A DNA stretch of 64,000 bases from Brachypodius melanocephalos (GCA_013398615.1 VZSR01003806.1:1149883-1213882); one strand, 5' to 3'; shown: positions 11,459 through 24,607, counted from the stretch's first letter. Translations and numbers: made by a program. Notes: generated from the sequence alone by a model not told the origin.

Positions 11459-13273
11459 GGTCATACTCTGAATTTTTAAACTCATTAGCAAGCTGAACAG
11501 GCTGGCATTTGGCAGATGTTATTTGATTTTGTTTGGAGGCAAGTCAATGGGGGAGACAGAAGAGACATTGAGCTCATTGTGTTATCTTGCTTCTGTTATT
11601 AAATTCTCATGATATTTTAAATATATCTAAGGAGACTGAGAGGAACATCTTAATTTTCCGATTATTCAAAGAAGTTTTATGTGGTTCATGTAGTAATATA
11701 AATTGAACACACAAGCCAAATTTTGTTAGCTTCAAACACATTTTAATCTGTACCTAACATTTTCCTGAACTATTTCAGTCATTAGCAATGGCTGAAGTAG
11801 CTTTATTTGAATCCTCCAATCATGCAAGCATTTCTTAAACAGTTTTGCCAGCATACCTCGTCCTTGACCAGGAATATTTTATTTTTATGTTCCAATTGAA
11901 GCCTTTTTTAATAGAAGAACTGTCAATTGTTATAAACCTTTTGGTGCTGTGTGACAGTGATGTGATGTGACCGTGCATTCACAAAGAATTCGCTCTTCTT
12001 GGATTTTAAGGTAGTGATGGCCGAAGCTTACAAGTCTTGGCAATGTGCCTAAGTAAGCTTAAACCACTGAAACTTTGAACTAATGATTTATAAACCAGCA
12101 GGGGACCTCTACAGAGCATAAGTATAAGAGAAGTCAGATACTGTCAGATTTGTAACATTTATTCAGGAGCACACGTCTCCCACTCAAATACCAGATGTCA
12201 GTGTATTGTTTTCTTGACTCATTAATGGCAGTTCTAGCATGGTTGTCTTTTCTGGCTGAAGCTGATTAATGAACTAGTGAAAAGAGAGTAATACTGTTCC
12301 TTAGTTTCTAAGAGCTGTCTTGAGTATCTTCTTTGTCTAAGGAAACTTTATCCAAACCACTTACTTCCATGTGACTTACGTGATCATTATGAAGTACGGA
12401 ATTGTTATTGTTGGTTTTAAACTCAGTAGCAGACATGGGGCCCAACTCACATTTTTCACACTTGGCATTATAGATAAATGAACATTAAGAAATTACTCAT
12501 ACTGGTATATGCAGAATGTTTTAACTCCTCCAATTATTTAAATTACAAATTTCTGATAGTCTTGCAAGTACTTGCTGAGCAATTCTGGAAACTAATTTGT
12601 CTGACTTCTGGGTATTTTGGACTTTTTTTAACCTTATTTGGTTGGCTGCAGATAGAGTCTGCATATTTATCTCAATAACAGGTACTAATAATATTGTAGA
12701 AAATAAGTCTATCAAATCTATGGGGACGGCTTCTAAGACAAAAAACCCCCAAATATCTGGGTATATTATCATGCTTTGGTCAGTAACATAATAAAATAGG
12801 AAATATCAAAGTAATATCTAGCAATAAAAAGAAAAAGGTATATAGGGAAAGTTGGATTGAGTGAAATCACCTGTTTTGTTAAAAATACTTAGGGAACATA
12901 GACCGGACTCATACTTGAAATCACAGTTTATAAGACACAGAAAGACTGTTCTGCAACATGTGGTTGCTAAATTAACTTCTAATGGATATTGTGGATGCTA
13001 AAATTTACATAAGCTCAAAGAAAGACAGTTAAGGGAAGAAAAATCCATTAGGGCCTTTGGCTGAGTAAGCTTCTGAGGTACAAGTTATTTGGGTTAAGAA
13101 AGTGTGACATACTGAGGAAGTGTTACTGGTTTTTTTTTTTCCTCTGGTTTTATACCTTTCCTAGGAAGCTGGTATTGGTGACATGTCCTTTCAGTCTTAG
13201 AGTTTACAATCATCTTTTATGCAGCTATTTATCATTAATTCTACATACATAGATCTAATACTATCACAGAGAT

Positions 13274-13411
13274 GGTCGGGGTTTCTTTTGGTGGTTGGTT
13301 GGTTGGAGTTTTGGAGTGGGCTTTTTGTTTGGTTGGTTTTGGGGGTTTTTTGTGTGGTTTGGTGGGGGTTGTTTGTTTGTTTTCCTTTGCTTTTCTTTTG
13401 TTTTCTTTTTA
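13274..13411. repeat. G/T-rich low-complexity tract
   Basis: About 138 bases of GGTT, GTTT and TTTTG words almost without A or C on the plus strand. It contains four runs of four or more G, but these are spaced too far apart for a classical compact G-quadruplex. Long open frames on both strands here (76 and 92 codons) are composition artefacts. Confidence 0.85.
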
Positions 13412-14029
13412 AATCCATGTCTCTCTTTTGTAATTTCTTTCTTCTTTGAGCCAAATTAAAGAGCAAAACCATCAAATGCTGCAGGGTGCATCATGTAGGA
13501 AGTGTGTCTACACAAGTACTCTTCCCACTGCCTCCTTCCTGTTCTGTGGAGTCACTGGTAATCATCTACTACTCTTGGACTGAAACCATTTTTTTTAGTG
13601 CACAATGGCTTATAGTTGACAGAGAAGGAATTCTAAAGTCTTCCTGCTTGGTGAAATTTTGGAGCCTCCTTATGCATTTTCAAAGTTTATATATCAAAAG
13701 GTTTTGGTTTCCAAGTAATATCAGCATAATTTTCACCAAGACTTTTAAAGGTCTCTCTAACACAAAGAGGATCTTTTACTCTTGAAGATGCAGCTCTGTA
13801 AGGTAGGGCTGATACTGCCAGGTAATTCTAAAACTTGGGATCTATTTCTAGCAGAAACACATTATAAATTCACCTCATGAATGGAACTGGAATTATTGCT
13901 GTGTGTTTGAAAGCAAGAAAAAATAGTAAAGACTGTCTTCCTAGTTTTATTTTCTTCACCGATATCACTCACATATTACATCAGTATGGAAAATAACTGT
14001 TATTTGGTACAGTATATCTTTATTAAACA

Positions 14030-14556
14030 TCAGCTTACAGAGTGTTTGAGGTTGAAAGGGATCTGTGGAGATCATCCAGTCCAATCCCTTTGCTCAGGCA
14101 GGGCCACCTAGAGCCAGTAGTGCACAACCATGTCTAGTGTGAGTTTCAATAAACCTAAGGAGGGAGACTCCATGACCTCTCCGGGCAACCTTTGTGAGTG
14201 CTCAGTCCTCATTGTAGTAAAAAGTGTTTCCTGATGTTCAGATGGCAGATCTTGTGCTTCAGTTTTTGCCCATTACATTTTATCTCATTACTGGGCACCC
14301 CTGAATAGAGCCTGTTTCTGTTCTCTTTGCACACTCACATCAGATGTTTACATACTGATAACACACCCCTGAGCCTTCTTTTCTACAGAGTGAATAGTCA
14401 TGGCATTCTTGACATTTTCTAATAATGAGATGCTCCAGTCTCCAAATCATCTTAGTGGCTTTCTCTAGTGTGTCCATGTCTCTCTTGAAAAGGACAGCAG
14501 AGTTGAACCCAGGACTCCAGGTATGGTCTTCCCAATGCTGAATAAAGGGGAAGAAT
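14030..14556 (-). mobile_element. CR1 LINE, 3' fragment (first of a tandem pair)
   Basis: A CR1 3' end on the minus strand. The words GAGGTTGAAAGGGATC, then GATCATCCAGTCCAA, then TCCATGTCTCTCTTG and CCAGGTATGGTCTTCCC follow the order of the CR1 3' UTR and ORF2 C-terminus. Its upstream truncation is at about 14556, exactly where the next CR1 copy begins. The octamer tail at the left end is degraded, suggesting an older copy than the ones at 4.6, 29.9 and 54.6 kb. Confidence 0.88.
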
Positions 14557-15575
14557 GGGTAAGGCTGGAAGGGACCACTGGAAGTCATCTAGTACAACCT
14601 CCCTGCTCAATTACAGATGCCTAGAGCATGTTACTCAGGATTGTGTCTAGACAGCTTGTGAATATCTCCAGTGAAGGAGATTCCACAACCTCTCTGGGCA
14701 ATCTGTTCCAGATCACCCACACAGTGAAGAAGTTCTTCTGTATGTTCCAGTGGAACTTTCTGTGCATCAGTTTACGCTTGTTGCCCATTGCCCCTTGTCC
14801 TATAGCTTGGCACATCCAAGATGAACCTGCCTTCATCCTCTTCACACTCTCCCTTCAGATACTGATAGACATTGATGAGTTCTCCTCTCAGGTGACTCTT
14901 CTCGGGCTAACAGGCCTAGCTCCCTCAGTCTTTCCTTGTGCTCCACTCACTCTATCATCTTTGTAATCTTCCACTGGACCCACTCCAGGACCTTCATGTC
15001 TCTCTTGCACTGTGGAGCCCAGAACTGGACACAGAACTCCAGATGTGGCCTCACCAGGGCATAGTAGAGGGGCAAGATCAGCCCCCTTAACCTGCTGGCA
15101 ATGGTCTTCTGAACACACCCCAGGACACCACTGGCCTTCTTGATCACAAGGGCACTCTCCTGGTTCATGAGGAGCATCTTGTACACCAGGACCCCTTACC
15201 AGCAGGTCAGCTCCCAGCTGGTACTGATGCATGGGGTTATTCTTCCACAGGTGCAGGCCTTGACATTTCTTCCTGTTGAGCTTCATGAGTCAGTCAATGT
15301 CTCTCTAAATGGCAGTGTTGGACCTCTGTTAAATCAGCCACTTGTCCAAGATTCCAAATTTGTTAGGAGTAGCCTCTGTCTGATTGATTACTCAGGTCCT
15401 TGCAGGTGTTAAACAGGACTGGACCCAGTATTGACCCCATGGGTCCACCACTCACTCATCACTGGCTTCCAACCAGAGTTTGTGTGGCATATCATCATAC
15501 TCTGAGCCTGGAGATGGGGACAACTTCCACTTCACCTCACTCTCTGTTTATTCAGCCTATACTTTGTAGATGTGA
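14557..15575 (-). mobile_element. CR1 LINE, about 1 kb 3' portion (second of a tandem pair)
   Basis: A longer CR1 fragment on the minus strand. Near the left end are GGCTGGAAGGGACCACTGG and AACCTCTCTGGGCAATCTGT, typical of the 3' UTR. The middle encodes the C-terminal part of ORF2. The right part, to about 15575, still matches CR1 words such as CACTGGCTTCCAACCAGAGT and a degraded TCAGCCTATACTT. It is 5'-truncated and does not resume beyond. It lies directly upstream of the copy at 14030-14556 in the same orientation. Confidence 0.9.
14930..15290 (-). pseudogene. CR1 ORF2 C-terminal fragment
   Basis: The minus strand encodes ALVIKKASGVLGC and then LVRPHLEFCVQFWAP followed by CKRDMKVLEWVQ. This is the strongly conserved CR1/LINE ORF2 C-terminal block downstream of the reverse-transcriptase catalytic site. 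The frame is interrupted by a stop directly after the KMIE block near 14947. The segment before it continues in another frame, so there is at least one frameshift. The fragment is a few hundred bases of an ORF that normally exceeds 2.5 kb and cannot produce a working protein. Confidence 0.9.
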
Positions 15576-16391
15576 TTAAATAAGCACAGGAAAGAATTTT
15601 CTGAGTGGTATTGGTTTAGAGACATTGATTCCTCGAATAGCATTAGATAGATTTTTTTTTTTTTTGAGCAAAGGTGACAAGCAGCATCCCAAGAAATTAA
15701 TTGTCTTATTTGATTTCATTCTTGTCATCTGAATTCTGAAATGTAGGGAGGGCTGAATATTTGTGGGAGCATTAAAACTTAGCTGTCTTCCAAAAAGAAA
15801 CTGTGATTGTAATTGTGAATTAGTGGTTATGATCCTGATATGAGTGGAAGAGCCTACTTGATTCATCAAGTGACAAGGGAGCCAGCAAACCTTTCCTATG
15901 CCTTAGGACACCAAGCTTTCTTGGTTGGGTTGCGGAAAAGAAGAGTTGTGCGTAGTTTCCTGATTCTGGCTTGGTGGGCAGGGAGATGAGCCTTGTGCTC
16001 TTGGCTAAAGTGTGCAACACTGATTGCCAGCACTACCGAGATTATGAGATGAAAATTTAGGCTTCAGGGCTAGGACTCTCTCACTCGGTGTTTAGCTGGA
16101 TGGGCAGAATAAGTTGGATAGTAGATTTTATGATTTCTATATTATGGCATCTGCCTTATCTTAGGTAAATCCCTTCCAGTTCACACATATTTTAAATTGG
16201 AACATTTTAGGCTGTGTGCATAATATACAAATATGCACAAACATACTATCAGCATGCTACTGACTGAAAGCTTAGATAATTAAAAATAGCTGTTGTAATT
16301 GCTATTGAACAACTTAGGTGTCTAGAAAGACCTGGGGCAAAATAAAATAAAAAGAAATATCATAAAAGTCTGTATTTCTTTTGAAAGATGA

Positions 16392-16446
16392 TTTTAAGTT
16401 TTTTGGGGGTTTTTTTTGTTTTTTGTTTTTTTTTTTTTTTTTTTGT
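16392..16446. repeat. T-rich tract with G interruptions
   Basis: About 55 bases of T broken by a G5 run and single G residues. It creates a run of Phe/Val codons in a chance open frame and is not coding. Confidence 0.85.
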
Positions 16447-17659
16447 GAGGAAGAGATTTTATGAAGAAGAAATCTGCAATTTGAATGAAAAATTCATGGG
16501 AACTTGTAATTATTTCCAAAGTGTGTGGAGCCAATTAAAAAAAAACCACTTTCTTCACAGCAGACCAAACAAAAAAATTATTTGGGTAGTCTCAAGTAGT
16601 TTTGATTTTTTTCCCAGATTATAAAAAACACTGCAAATGTGGTATGATTGGCAGTCTCCGCACAAAAAAGGCCAAGGAATAGAATAACAAGATAGTTTGC
16701 AGGTCAAGAGAAAAGGGTGAATTAGTAGAGTTGGAGTAAGAAACTTGCACAGCCTGAATCCACTGTTTGACTTGATCAGTACTGTTAGTCTTATACTTTG
16801 ATGAACTAGAAATTCACTGAGAAAGATAGAAAAGAAGTAATAGTAGGGCTGAATGAATCCAGGAGCAGAAATGTGTTAAAGAACCTTTCACCTCCACTGT
16901 TATTTCACAGTGAAGCAGAACAAAGCCAGCCCTTTCAAAAGAAGTTAAAGGGAGTTTCTGAAATGAATCTTGCCAAGGTCAGAAATTCTTATAATTCTTA
17001 TTACCTCTTCAGTGATGTCTGAAGAATATACTCTTGGTCTCACTTTATGATGGACAGGTGTAAAATGCAAGCCTCTAACACTTCCAGTAAACTTAGGGAA
17101 AAGTGGAAAAGTGTAAATGTAAATAGATAATGAAAGAAATCAAATAATGAGTCTCAATCTCTTGGCTGAGTTTAGTCCAATATGCCATTGTCACTTTGAT
17201 ACTAAGGTTACTTAATGTAAAGTTTGATACTTTCCAGTGCATTCCATCCAATTTTTCTTTAAAATATTATTCCTACATTAATCATATTTACTTCCCAGAG
17301 AAGTCCAAATAACCACACGGTTCAGATCAAAATCTACATTAATTTTCTCAGAGCAGCCTTATTAAGCAACAGAAGAAGAGATGTACACAATAATTCTAAA
17401 CAGGAATTTTCTTTATGAGGGGAGAAGAAAGAAATACCATTTGCTTCTTCCTGTGTTTTGAGCCCTTTCTCCTCACTCACTGTTACTTTTTAGTATCAAG
17501 AGTTTACTTTCTTATGTGGCATCTTTAGCACAAAGATCTTTATCTACAGTCCAGTTTTGAGACAGTCCTCATAAAATTTGTCTTATTTGGTGTGGGTTTT
17601 TGTGTTAACAGTATGGTGGATAGTAGAGACATATCTTAGACACAGTGTTAATTTAATAG

Positions 17660-17687
17660 TATTTGGAAAGGTCTTCCTTTCCAAATA
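17660..17687. repeat. Perfect 12-bp inverted repeat with 4-nt loop
   Basis: TATTTGGAAAGG (17660-17671), the loop TCTT, then the exact reverse complement (17676-17687). A tight hairpin. No T-run follows that would suggest an RNA polymerase III terminator, and the role is unknown. Confidence 0.8.
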
Positions 17688-19694
17688 ATGTCTCTAAGTA
17701 TTTCAATATAAGTCGACATATATAGGGGTTATATAAGTTTATGAAAGAATGTTTCCATGGGGTCAGATTATTGCAAGAAGCTAACACTGGAGTATCTCAA
17801 GGTTGTTTCTAATACTTGACTGTCGTTATTATTATTTTATTTGAAGTTAGAGCTGCATTTTCAATGAAATAGTTATTCTGCTTGACCTTTATAGCTTTAA
17901 AGCTTGGGGGTTTTTTCATCAATTCATCTACATTAGTGAACTTCAAGATTTAAAAAAAAAAAATATGGTCCTAATGCAATGTAAATGAAACAAAACATGA
18001 GCTAGAGAAATTACAACCTAACCAACCACACAAAACCCCCTAAAAGCCTAGAAAGACATGATCTTCAAAAATAAGCCTGTACAACAATAAGACCAAGTGA
18101 AAGATCTTTATAATATATAACAGGTAACACAGAATTGCACTAGCATAGTTTAAAAGTAATTATTTTCTATGTTAATTTCGTAATACAAGCCGTTGTATTT
18201 GGAAAGCATTGAAATAATTTGTATTACAGTTTTTTCATCATAAAATAGACTTTTTGTAGTACTGTAGCTTATCTTTGTCTCTCTTGCAGAATAAATATGT
18301 TACTTTTGAATACATAAGTAACTAAAATGGAAATTTATAACATCAGATATAGAACATTTTAGTCTGCCATGGGGAGCATTTCCTTAAGTCATATGAGTGT
18401 AGTTCTTTAAAGGACTTATTGTAATTAAATTAAATTTTTAAAAATGTAGCTTTAGGAAGTGAACTAAGAAAAAATTGCATGATGAACAATGGCAACATTC
18501 GGTAAAAGTTCTAAATATGAGGCATGATAAGAATTTCAGTGGATACGTAGAGGTATGAGATAGCCAAACATCATTCAAATAATCTTAGCAATAAACTTTA
18601 CTTTTCTCTATTTTAGACTTTGTATGGGTGTGTATAAAATTGTATTTTGTTGAGTTCATTACCTCAAATGGAGAGATCACACATGGTATAATGAGGAAGC
18701 TGAGAATCATGGTCATTGGGAAGGAAGTCCATGGTTTGGTGAGCAGGTAAATGCTGTTCACACAAACAGCAGCACAGGCATAACAGCCTTGTTTCCACCT
18801 TCCTGTTTTACATGCTGCAGCATTCTGAGCATTGCTTACTGCCACAGTCCCCTGGGTACCACGGGCTTCCCTCACCTGAATGCTCAAACTACTTATTATT
18901 TTTTTACTTATATTTCAATTAACTTTAATCAGCAAGCAGTAACCAGGGTGCTCATTTGATCACTGAACACTTGATTACATCTAGCTACATTTTCATGCTG
19001 GATTTTGAATTCTGTAATAATTTTCCCAAAAGTTTTTATCTGACTCTTCTTTTAGTGTGGAGACTGAAGCAGTTATGACTGAACCAAAGAAAGGAAGAAT
19101 AATTTCTTTTGGCTTTGAAAGTTCCTAGAGCTTTTTCAGTTCTTAAGAATTATGCCGTCTGCTATAAAGACTTTGAATAAATTGTAACAGTATTAGATAC
19201 TGTTAATTTGAAAGATTTAAGTCACCTTAATGGTGCTTTTTTTCTGAGTGGTTATAGACTGATACATACGGAAGAGCTTACAGTGCCACATTCATATTTA
19301 TTTCTGTGCCCTCTTTTTGATGTATAAGGCTTCTTCTATTCTTAGAAGAGGACTATACTCTGGAGGTTAATTTAGCATAATTTAAGTTCTAGAATCACAT
19401 AGACTATTAAGGTCCATTCACTGTAATTTTTCACTTCTTAAGTGACATGGCTTGCTTCTGATTGCCTTCAGGATGATGTAAATCAAGATAACACCACCAA
19501 GAGGCTTGGACTTGGTAACTTTTTTTCATAGTTTTTTTGATACATATGACTGCCATAGGACAGGGCTGTTACTAAAACAATACTTTTTCTGTGAGTTTCC
19601 TAGCTAGATAGTGACAGTATTATTGGAATTTGTTAGATTTTTTTCTCCAAAATTGTGCATTTGTACCTGAATTGAATACCTGTACTAAACATAG

Positions 19695-19775
19695 GTTTGT
19701 GGTTTTTTGGTTTTGGGGTTTTTTTTTTGTTTGTTTGTTTGTTTGTTTTTTGTTTTTGTTTTTGTTTTTTTTTTT
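19695..19775. repeat. (GTTT)n / T-rich simple repeat
   Basis: Five GTTT units flanked by GTTTTT units and T-runs, about 80 bases in all. The reverse complement resembles the CAAA-rich tracts near 45.1 and 46.8 kb. Confidence 0.9.
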
Positions 19776-20375
19776 CCTATCATATTTTCTCAAGCAATTT
19801 CTTTAACAAGCTAGGTACAAACCTGCATGAATGAAAACAGAGTTGAGAACAGGATCTGACCTAGTCACTTCAAATAAAATGCACTTGAGAGCTCTTAAAA
19901 CTTGATCAATTAAGCTATTTATTTTCTGTTCTAAAAAATACAAAGTATGTAGTAACCTCATGATAAATGCAGCAATCACTCTGCAAAGTATATGGGCAAT
20001 TCTTCAAAAGTAATATAATTACAGCTCCCAAAAAGGTTTCAAAAAATCTTTACAATAGTAAAAGTAATGATTATTCAGTCAGAGTAAACTAAAGATGTGA
20101 CAGTGTAGTGGTAAGATGTCTTTTGCAACACTCAGACACACCAGCCTTCACCATGTGATTCTTGCTAATTCTAGTTCAAATCCTTTAATCTTCAACCCAG
20201 ACAGATTTTGGTCTACTGAGAAGACATTCACAAAGGTCATAGGGCTCTTAGGTCTTTGGTGTGCACAGTATCTGTATGGTATTTGGATAAGTACTTTTTT
20301 CCAAGGATTTATGTCAAGATAAAGAATGAGTATGCCCAACTCACCCAGATGCAGTAATCTGACCTTAAGACAGAA

Positions 20376-20829
20376 TGTCCTGATTCTGTCCAGAACAGAG
20401 TTAATTTTTGCAGTAGCCATGAGGAAGCAAGAGCCTGGAGCCCTGTGGAGATGCGTAGGATGTTATTCTCTATCACCTCACACCAGTTGCAGGAGTGGAT
20501 ATAAAGAACTGTCTGGCTTCTGAGAAGGAAGACATGGTTCTCCAGTGGAGCAGAGTGGCACTGTGGGAAACCTGACCACTATGGTTCATTGTTGTCTGGG
20601 GTTTATGATGAACATTTTTTCATGTGAATAACCCTCTTTTTTATACTTTTGCCATAATACTGTTGCTGTTACTGTTTATTTTCTTATCTCATTGCTGTTT
20701 CCAGTAAATTGTTCTTATTTCAAGCCATGATCTCTGTCTTCTCTGCCTCCCTCTCAGTGGGTGGTGAGAGGTTCATGGGTTTTTTAGTGGGAGTACTAAA
20801 GTGGGGAATACCATTCCTAAACCACAACA
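20376..20829 (+). mobile_element. Solo LTR of an avian ERVL-type retrovirus
   Basis: A lone long terminal repeat, about 454 bp, running from TGTCCTGATTC to CCACAACA. The opening (TGTCCTG, then GAGTTAATTTTTGCAGTAGC) and the end (TTTCCAGTAAATTGTTCTTA, then TAAACCACAACA) fit the widespread avian ERVL LTR. A TATAAA box lies at 20500-20505, and an AGTAAA word near 20703 could serve as the poly(A) signal. No gag, pol or env lies on either side, so it is the product of recombination between two LTRs. The flanking 5-mers (CAGAA and CTGTA) do not match, so the target duplication has decayed or a boundary is misplaced. Confidence 0.85.
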
Positions 20830-23800
20830 CTGTAGATGACTCATCAGGTCAGATCTGGATAACGTGAGTGTGTTGAGCATCTCTAGGTACTGGGAAGAGT
20901 GTGTATACTTTCTGTCTTCACTTCTGTGGGCACCTCTCTAATTAGCAGGGAACTGGCAAAGTTGGACCACTTTACAAGGAACAGCCAAGCCAAATCTCAA
21001 GAAATAGCACTACTGGAGACCTGACCTGCAATCTGTGGAGGAGGGTTATATAGGAGTTGCTGGTTCATCTAGCCAGCTTGAGAACAATAAAGGATTTTTC
21101 TTGTCCTTTTCATTAAATAAACCTAGGAACATAAATCCATGGAAAGAAAGCAGGACTAATTACTCACCTGTATGACAGTCGAGTGTGATGTACAGAAAAC
21201 CTAAATAATTATTTTATAGAGGCTTGTGGTTTTTTGAGATGTTTAGCAGTATGGGGTAGCTATTATGCTGTGGAGCGTTCAAGCTGAAGTGTTATGTAGA
21301 CGTGACCTGTGACTCAATCTACAACCCAGGCCCTAACATTTGTCAGTGGCAACTGGGGTAGTCCAAGTTGTAGGGGTACTCTCTAGTAAGGCTGCAAGAG
21401 ACAGTGTGGAAACATCTAGTTGTTCTGGTTTTAAGCAGCCAAATTGCAGATTTTCTCCACTCTTTCAAGGAGATGAAATTAATTTCTCTGAGAGAATCAG
21501 TACATGGCCTGTATGGCCTGTATACCATATGGGTCCCACCCAGCATCCCTGTGTCCATGTAGTTAACTATGTCACAGTAAATATTGCTCAATGGAATCAG
21601 AATGACATCTCATATCCAAACACTTCCTAGTGTAGGAAAATTACTGCATGAAACTTTAATGGGCATATTTTGCCTTTTTCACTGTTATTTTTACATACAA
21701 AATTCTCATGTATCTTTTCGAAGGTGAACAGTGAGGAGTAACAGTCTTTTGAGGTTTTAGTGAAGATTTTTTTCCTACGAATAGTAATCCTTTTTCTACC
21801 CAGCCATATAAAGGGCAAGATTGTGGAAAAGGGTATCATATAGATGAAAATCAGACAATAGTCTGCTCATAAATTTGTAATTCTTGCAATAAGGTTGCCA
21901 TTCTTTTTCTGTCATGAACAATGTGAAAACATATGTGAGTCCCTCAAAAATAGTATGATTAGTATTAGGAGAATTTTCTGAACCAGTCATACGTTTCCAG
22001 TAGGCAATAATGATTCCATAATTTGAGTTTAAAAGATCCAAAACATTTAAATTAAGGCAAAAAAAAAGAAAAGAGAGAAAAAGAAAAAAAGATAAGTGGA
22101 TGACATTTGGGTATTCTTCCCATTGCTGAAGAATCCAAAGCATACTTTAAGTGATGCTTGTATACTTTAACAAGCATTGTAGACTCATGAAATTAATTTC
22201 ACAATATGTCTAATGGCAGTTGATGATTTCAAGAGGCTTCATAAATAGTTCTGTAGAATGCAGGCTTTAAAAAGATCTGTTAACCCCTGTCAAATGATCT
22301 GGAAAGGTAAAGCGTATCAATCTTAAATGTACTGAAAATCTCATATCTTTTTTCAGTGAGTTCAATTTTAGTTTGGATCAGGAGTGTACTTCTGAGGAGA
22401 GTCTTCCTATTGTCCAAAAGTGCAGAGCTTTGCTTTTTGAAGCAGTCTTAAAGCATGCAAATTATTTTCAGGTGCTAATCAGAATAAACTGCTGTTCAAT
22501 TGTTCCTAAGTATTTCTTCCACCAAACTAGGAGAGACTTAGTCTTGAGTAAATCTCTGCAAAATCTTAGAGTGGTAATGAAATGGTTTTCTCAGGTCTGT
22601 GAAGAACTCTCTTTCCAAGACACCAGGAGCATGTCGTGTCATCGTTCTCCTCCCCTTGCTCCCTCATTGCATACACAGACCTTACAAACAGACTTAACTG
22701 ATACAATGTAGTTATAAAATAACTCTTGTAGGTTTCTGCTTTTCTTCTTTCATAAACCTGTCCTATTTGCAATGTCTTTGTATAAGGAGTGCAAAATAAT
22801 CCAACACATTGGTACTGCCATAGTGCTTAAGCTGATGAATCTGTTGATAAATAAATTTCAAGGCAATATATTTAACTATTTCTGCCACTTTATTAAGCAC
22901 ACATTTCTAGAGGGTCTCGCTTTAAATCTCTGTTGGACTGCTTTTCAAATATCATATTCTATTTAAATAATAACTGTATTAAAGTGTGATATTTAATGAT
23001 TGTCTTCCATTCAAACCAGATTTTATTCTAATTTCTGTGAAGTTACAGTCTTTTAACTATACCTAGAATTAGTCCTTTAAATTTTTGTTTCATCACTATA
23101 TTTTAAAAAAATCCGATCTTACTGAGTTAATCGAATTTTCTCTCGATTTTTCTTTAGTAGACTCATCACTAGGCATGATATCTTTCTTCTATTTTTGATG
23201 ACATTGATGAAGTGACTGCATTCCCTTTTGTGATAATAGAATGAAACATAACTTCTAAGTAAAAGCTAAACAAATCTAGCAGAAAATCATATTTGGAATT
23301 GAATATCTATTTGCCATTAACTTTAAGTGTTCATGCATTAGACATTTATGTATTTGTATGAATAATTACAAGCATGTATAATATAGATGAACTCAAAAAT
23401 AAGATGATCAGGAAGCAGTACTAGAAATATGTGTGTTGTGTAAAAGGGACAAGTTATCATCTTACTTCCTCAAGGATTGTGCTTCAAATGATGGTGCCTT
23501 TAGAATGAACTTGAGAAGTGACACACATTTTTGCCTTCACAAACACAGAAATGAAAACCCAAACATTGCTGAAACTTAAGAGCCATGTGTTTTGGTTCAC
23601 AGCTCGAATCATAAGCTGCTTTTAAAGATTGGTGGGATGCATTCATTCCCAAGCATATTGCAGAATGACCTGTTCTGCACAGAGACTTGTCAACTGGTGG
23701 TGGTTATGCATATTAGATTAAAGCAATCTGAGGAAAGGAAAAAGAGTACCTATGGTTCTGCCTTCTTTATTGCCTTTGTTTGCAACTTGATCTGCCAAGC

Positions 23801-24420
23801 ACCATCTGACCTTTATTTTGCTACAACTATTTAATTCAACAGGCATGTCTTCCTTTCTTTTTGTTAGAATAATGTGATCCTTTCAAATTATTTTTCAAAA
23901 CAATTAAAACTGTTTTTGAAATACTGATTTTTATTAAAAGTATGAATTATACTGTGTGTTGAAGATGAGCTGTGATACAAGCGAGTGAACATACAGCGTG
24001 TGATAGAAGCCAAGCTAGAAAGGAAAATCAGATGCTGAAAAAGAATCTGATTATTAGGTCTTTCAGAGATTCAGACTTGTAACATATAAGGCAGATGAAC
24101 ATTCCTATATGTGCATATGTTTCGATTCTGAATCCTCTTGGGATACCTAAGACAAGGAAAACCAAAGTTCATACTTCTTGATGGCCTTAAGCTTTCTTTT
24201 TCTGCCTGAAAAATGAATTGCTTATTGCTTTATTAATTGTGATAAACATGAATTTTAAAAGGATTTTGTCTTTTCTTAGTTATCAGTTAAGTAAATAGCA
24301 TTAGACATATTTTCTTTTGGAAATCAGGTTCAGAGAGATTCTCTCAGTTTGTGTCCATACAGTACATATTTTATGACCTTTCATATTTCACACTGAGATA
24401 AAAGTATTACTGACTTCTTT

Positions 24421-24454
24421 GGGGTGTTTTTTTTGTTTTTTTTTTTTTTTTTTC
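24421..24454. repeat. T-rich homopolymer tract
   Basis: GGGGTG, then two T-runs of 8 and 18 separated by one G. A simple repeat; on the minus strand it could be an old poly(A) tail, but I see no retrocopy attached. Confidence 0.85.
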
Positions 24455-24607
24455 TTCTATGGTTATTTGCTATAAGCCATCTCTGTGAGCAGTTCCAAAG
24501 GCCCTATAGGATGTTTAATAGTCTATGGCACATATCATGAAGTACAAATGACTGCATATATCAAGACACTGCAACTAGTACTTATTTTAATGTGAAATCT
24601 ATATGAA

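Larger units (their letters stand above)
10719..14029. other. Non-coding unique DNA, no gene seen
   Basis: No gene or transposon recognised. It holds a short (GATT)n run (about 10878-10902), an RFX X-box-like palindrome (11446-11458) and a G/T-rich tract (13274-13411). The segment 11400-11560 and its flanks have the mixed AT-rich texture often seen in conserved non-coding elements, but I cannot test conservation. Confidence 0.7.
15576..20375. other. AT-rich non-coding DNA, no gene seen
   Basis: No gene or clear transposon. It contains T-runs (15652-15665 and 16392-16446), a perfect 12-bp hairpin (17660-17687) and a (GTTT)n tract (19695-19775). The 100-codon frame at 18585-18887 (minus strand) and the 90-codon frame at 20148-20420 resemble no family I know. 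Confidence 0.7.

Noticed and set aside
13274..13411. G-quadruplex candidate
   Set aside because: Runs of three or more G are separated by far more than seven bases, so the usual folding rule is not met.
14888..15286. 132-codon minus-strand frame, the longest in the window
   Set aside because: It is the CR1 ORF2 region read largely in the wrong frame; the correct CR1 frame is the shorter one carrying LVRPHLEFCVQFWAP.
20104..20180. Possible tRNA-like A box (TAGTGGTAAGATG) and B box (GTTCAAATCC)
   Set aside because: The boxes are about 65 bases apart, no cloverleaf arms can be drawn, and no SINE structure follows. A chance pair is more likely.
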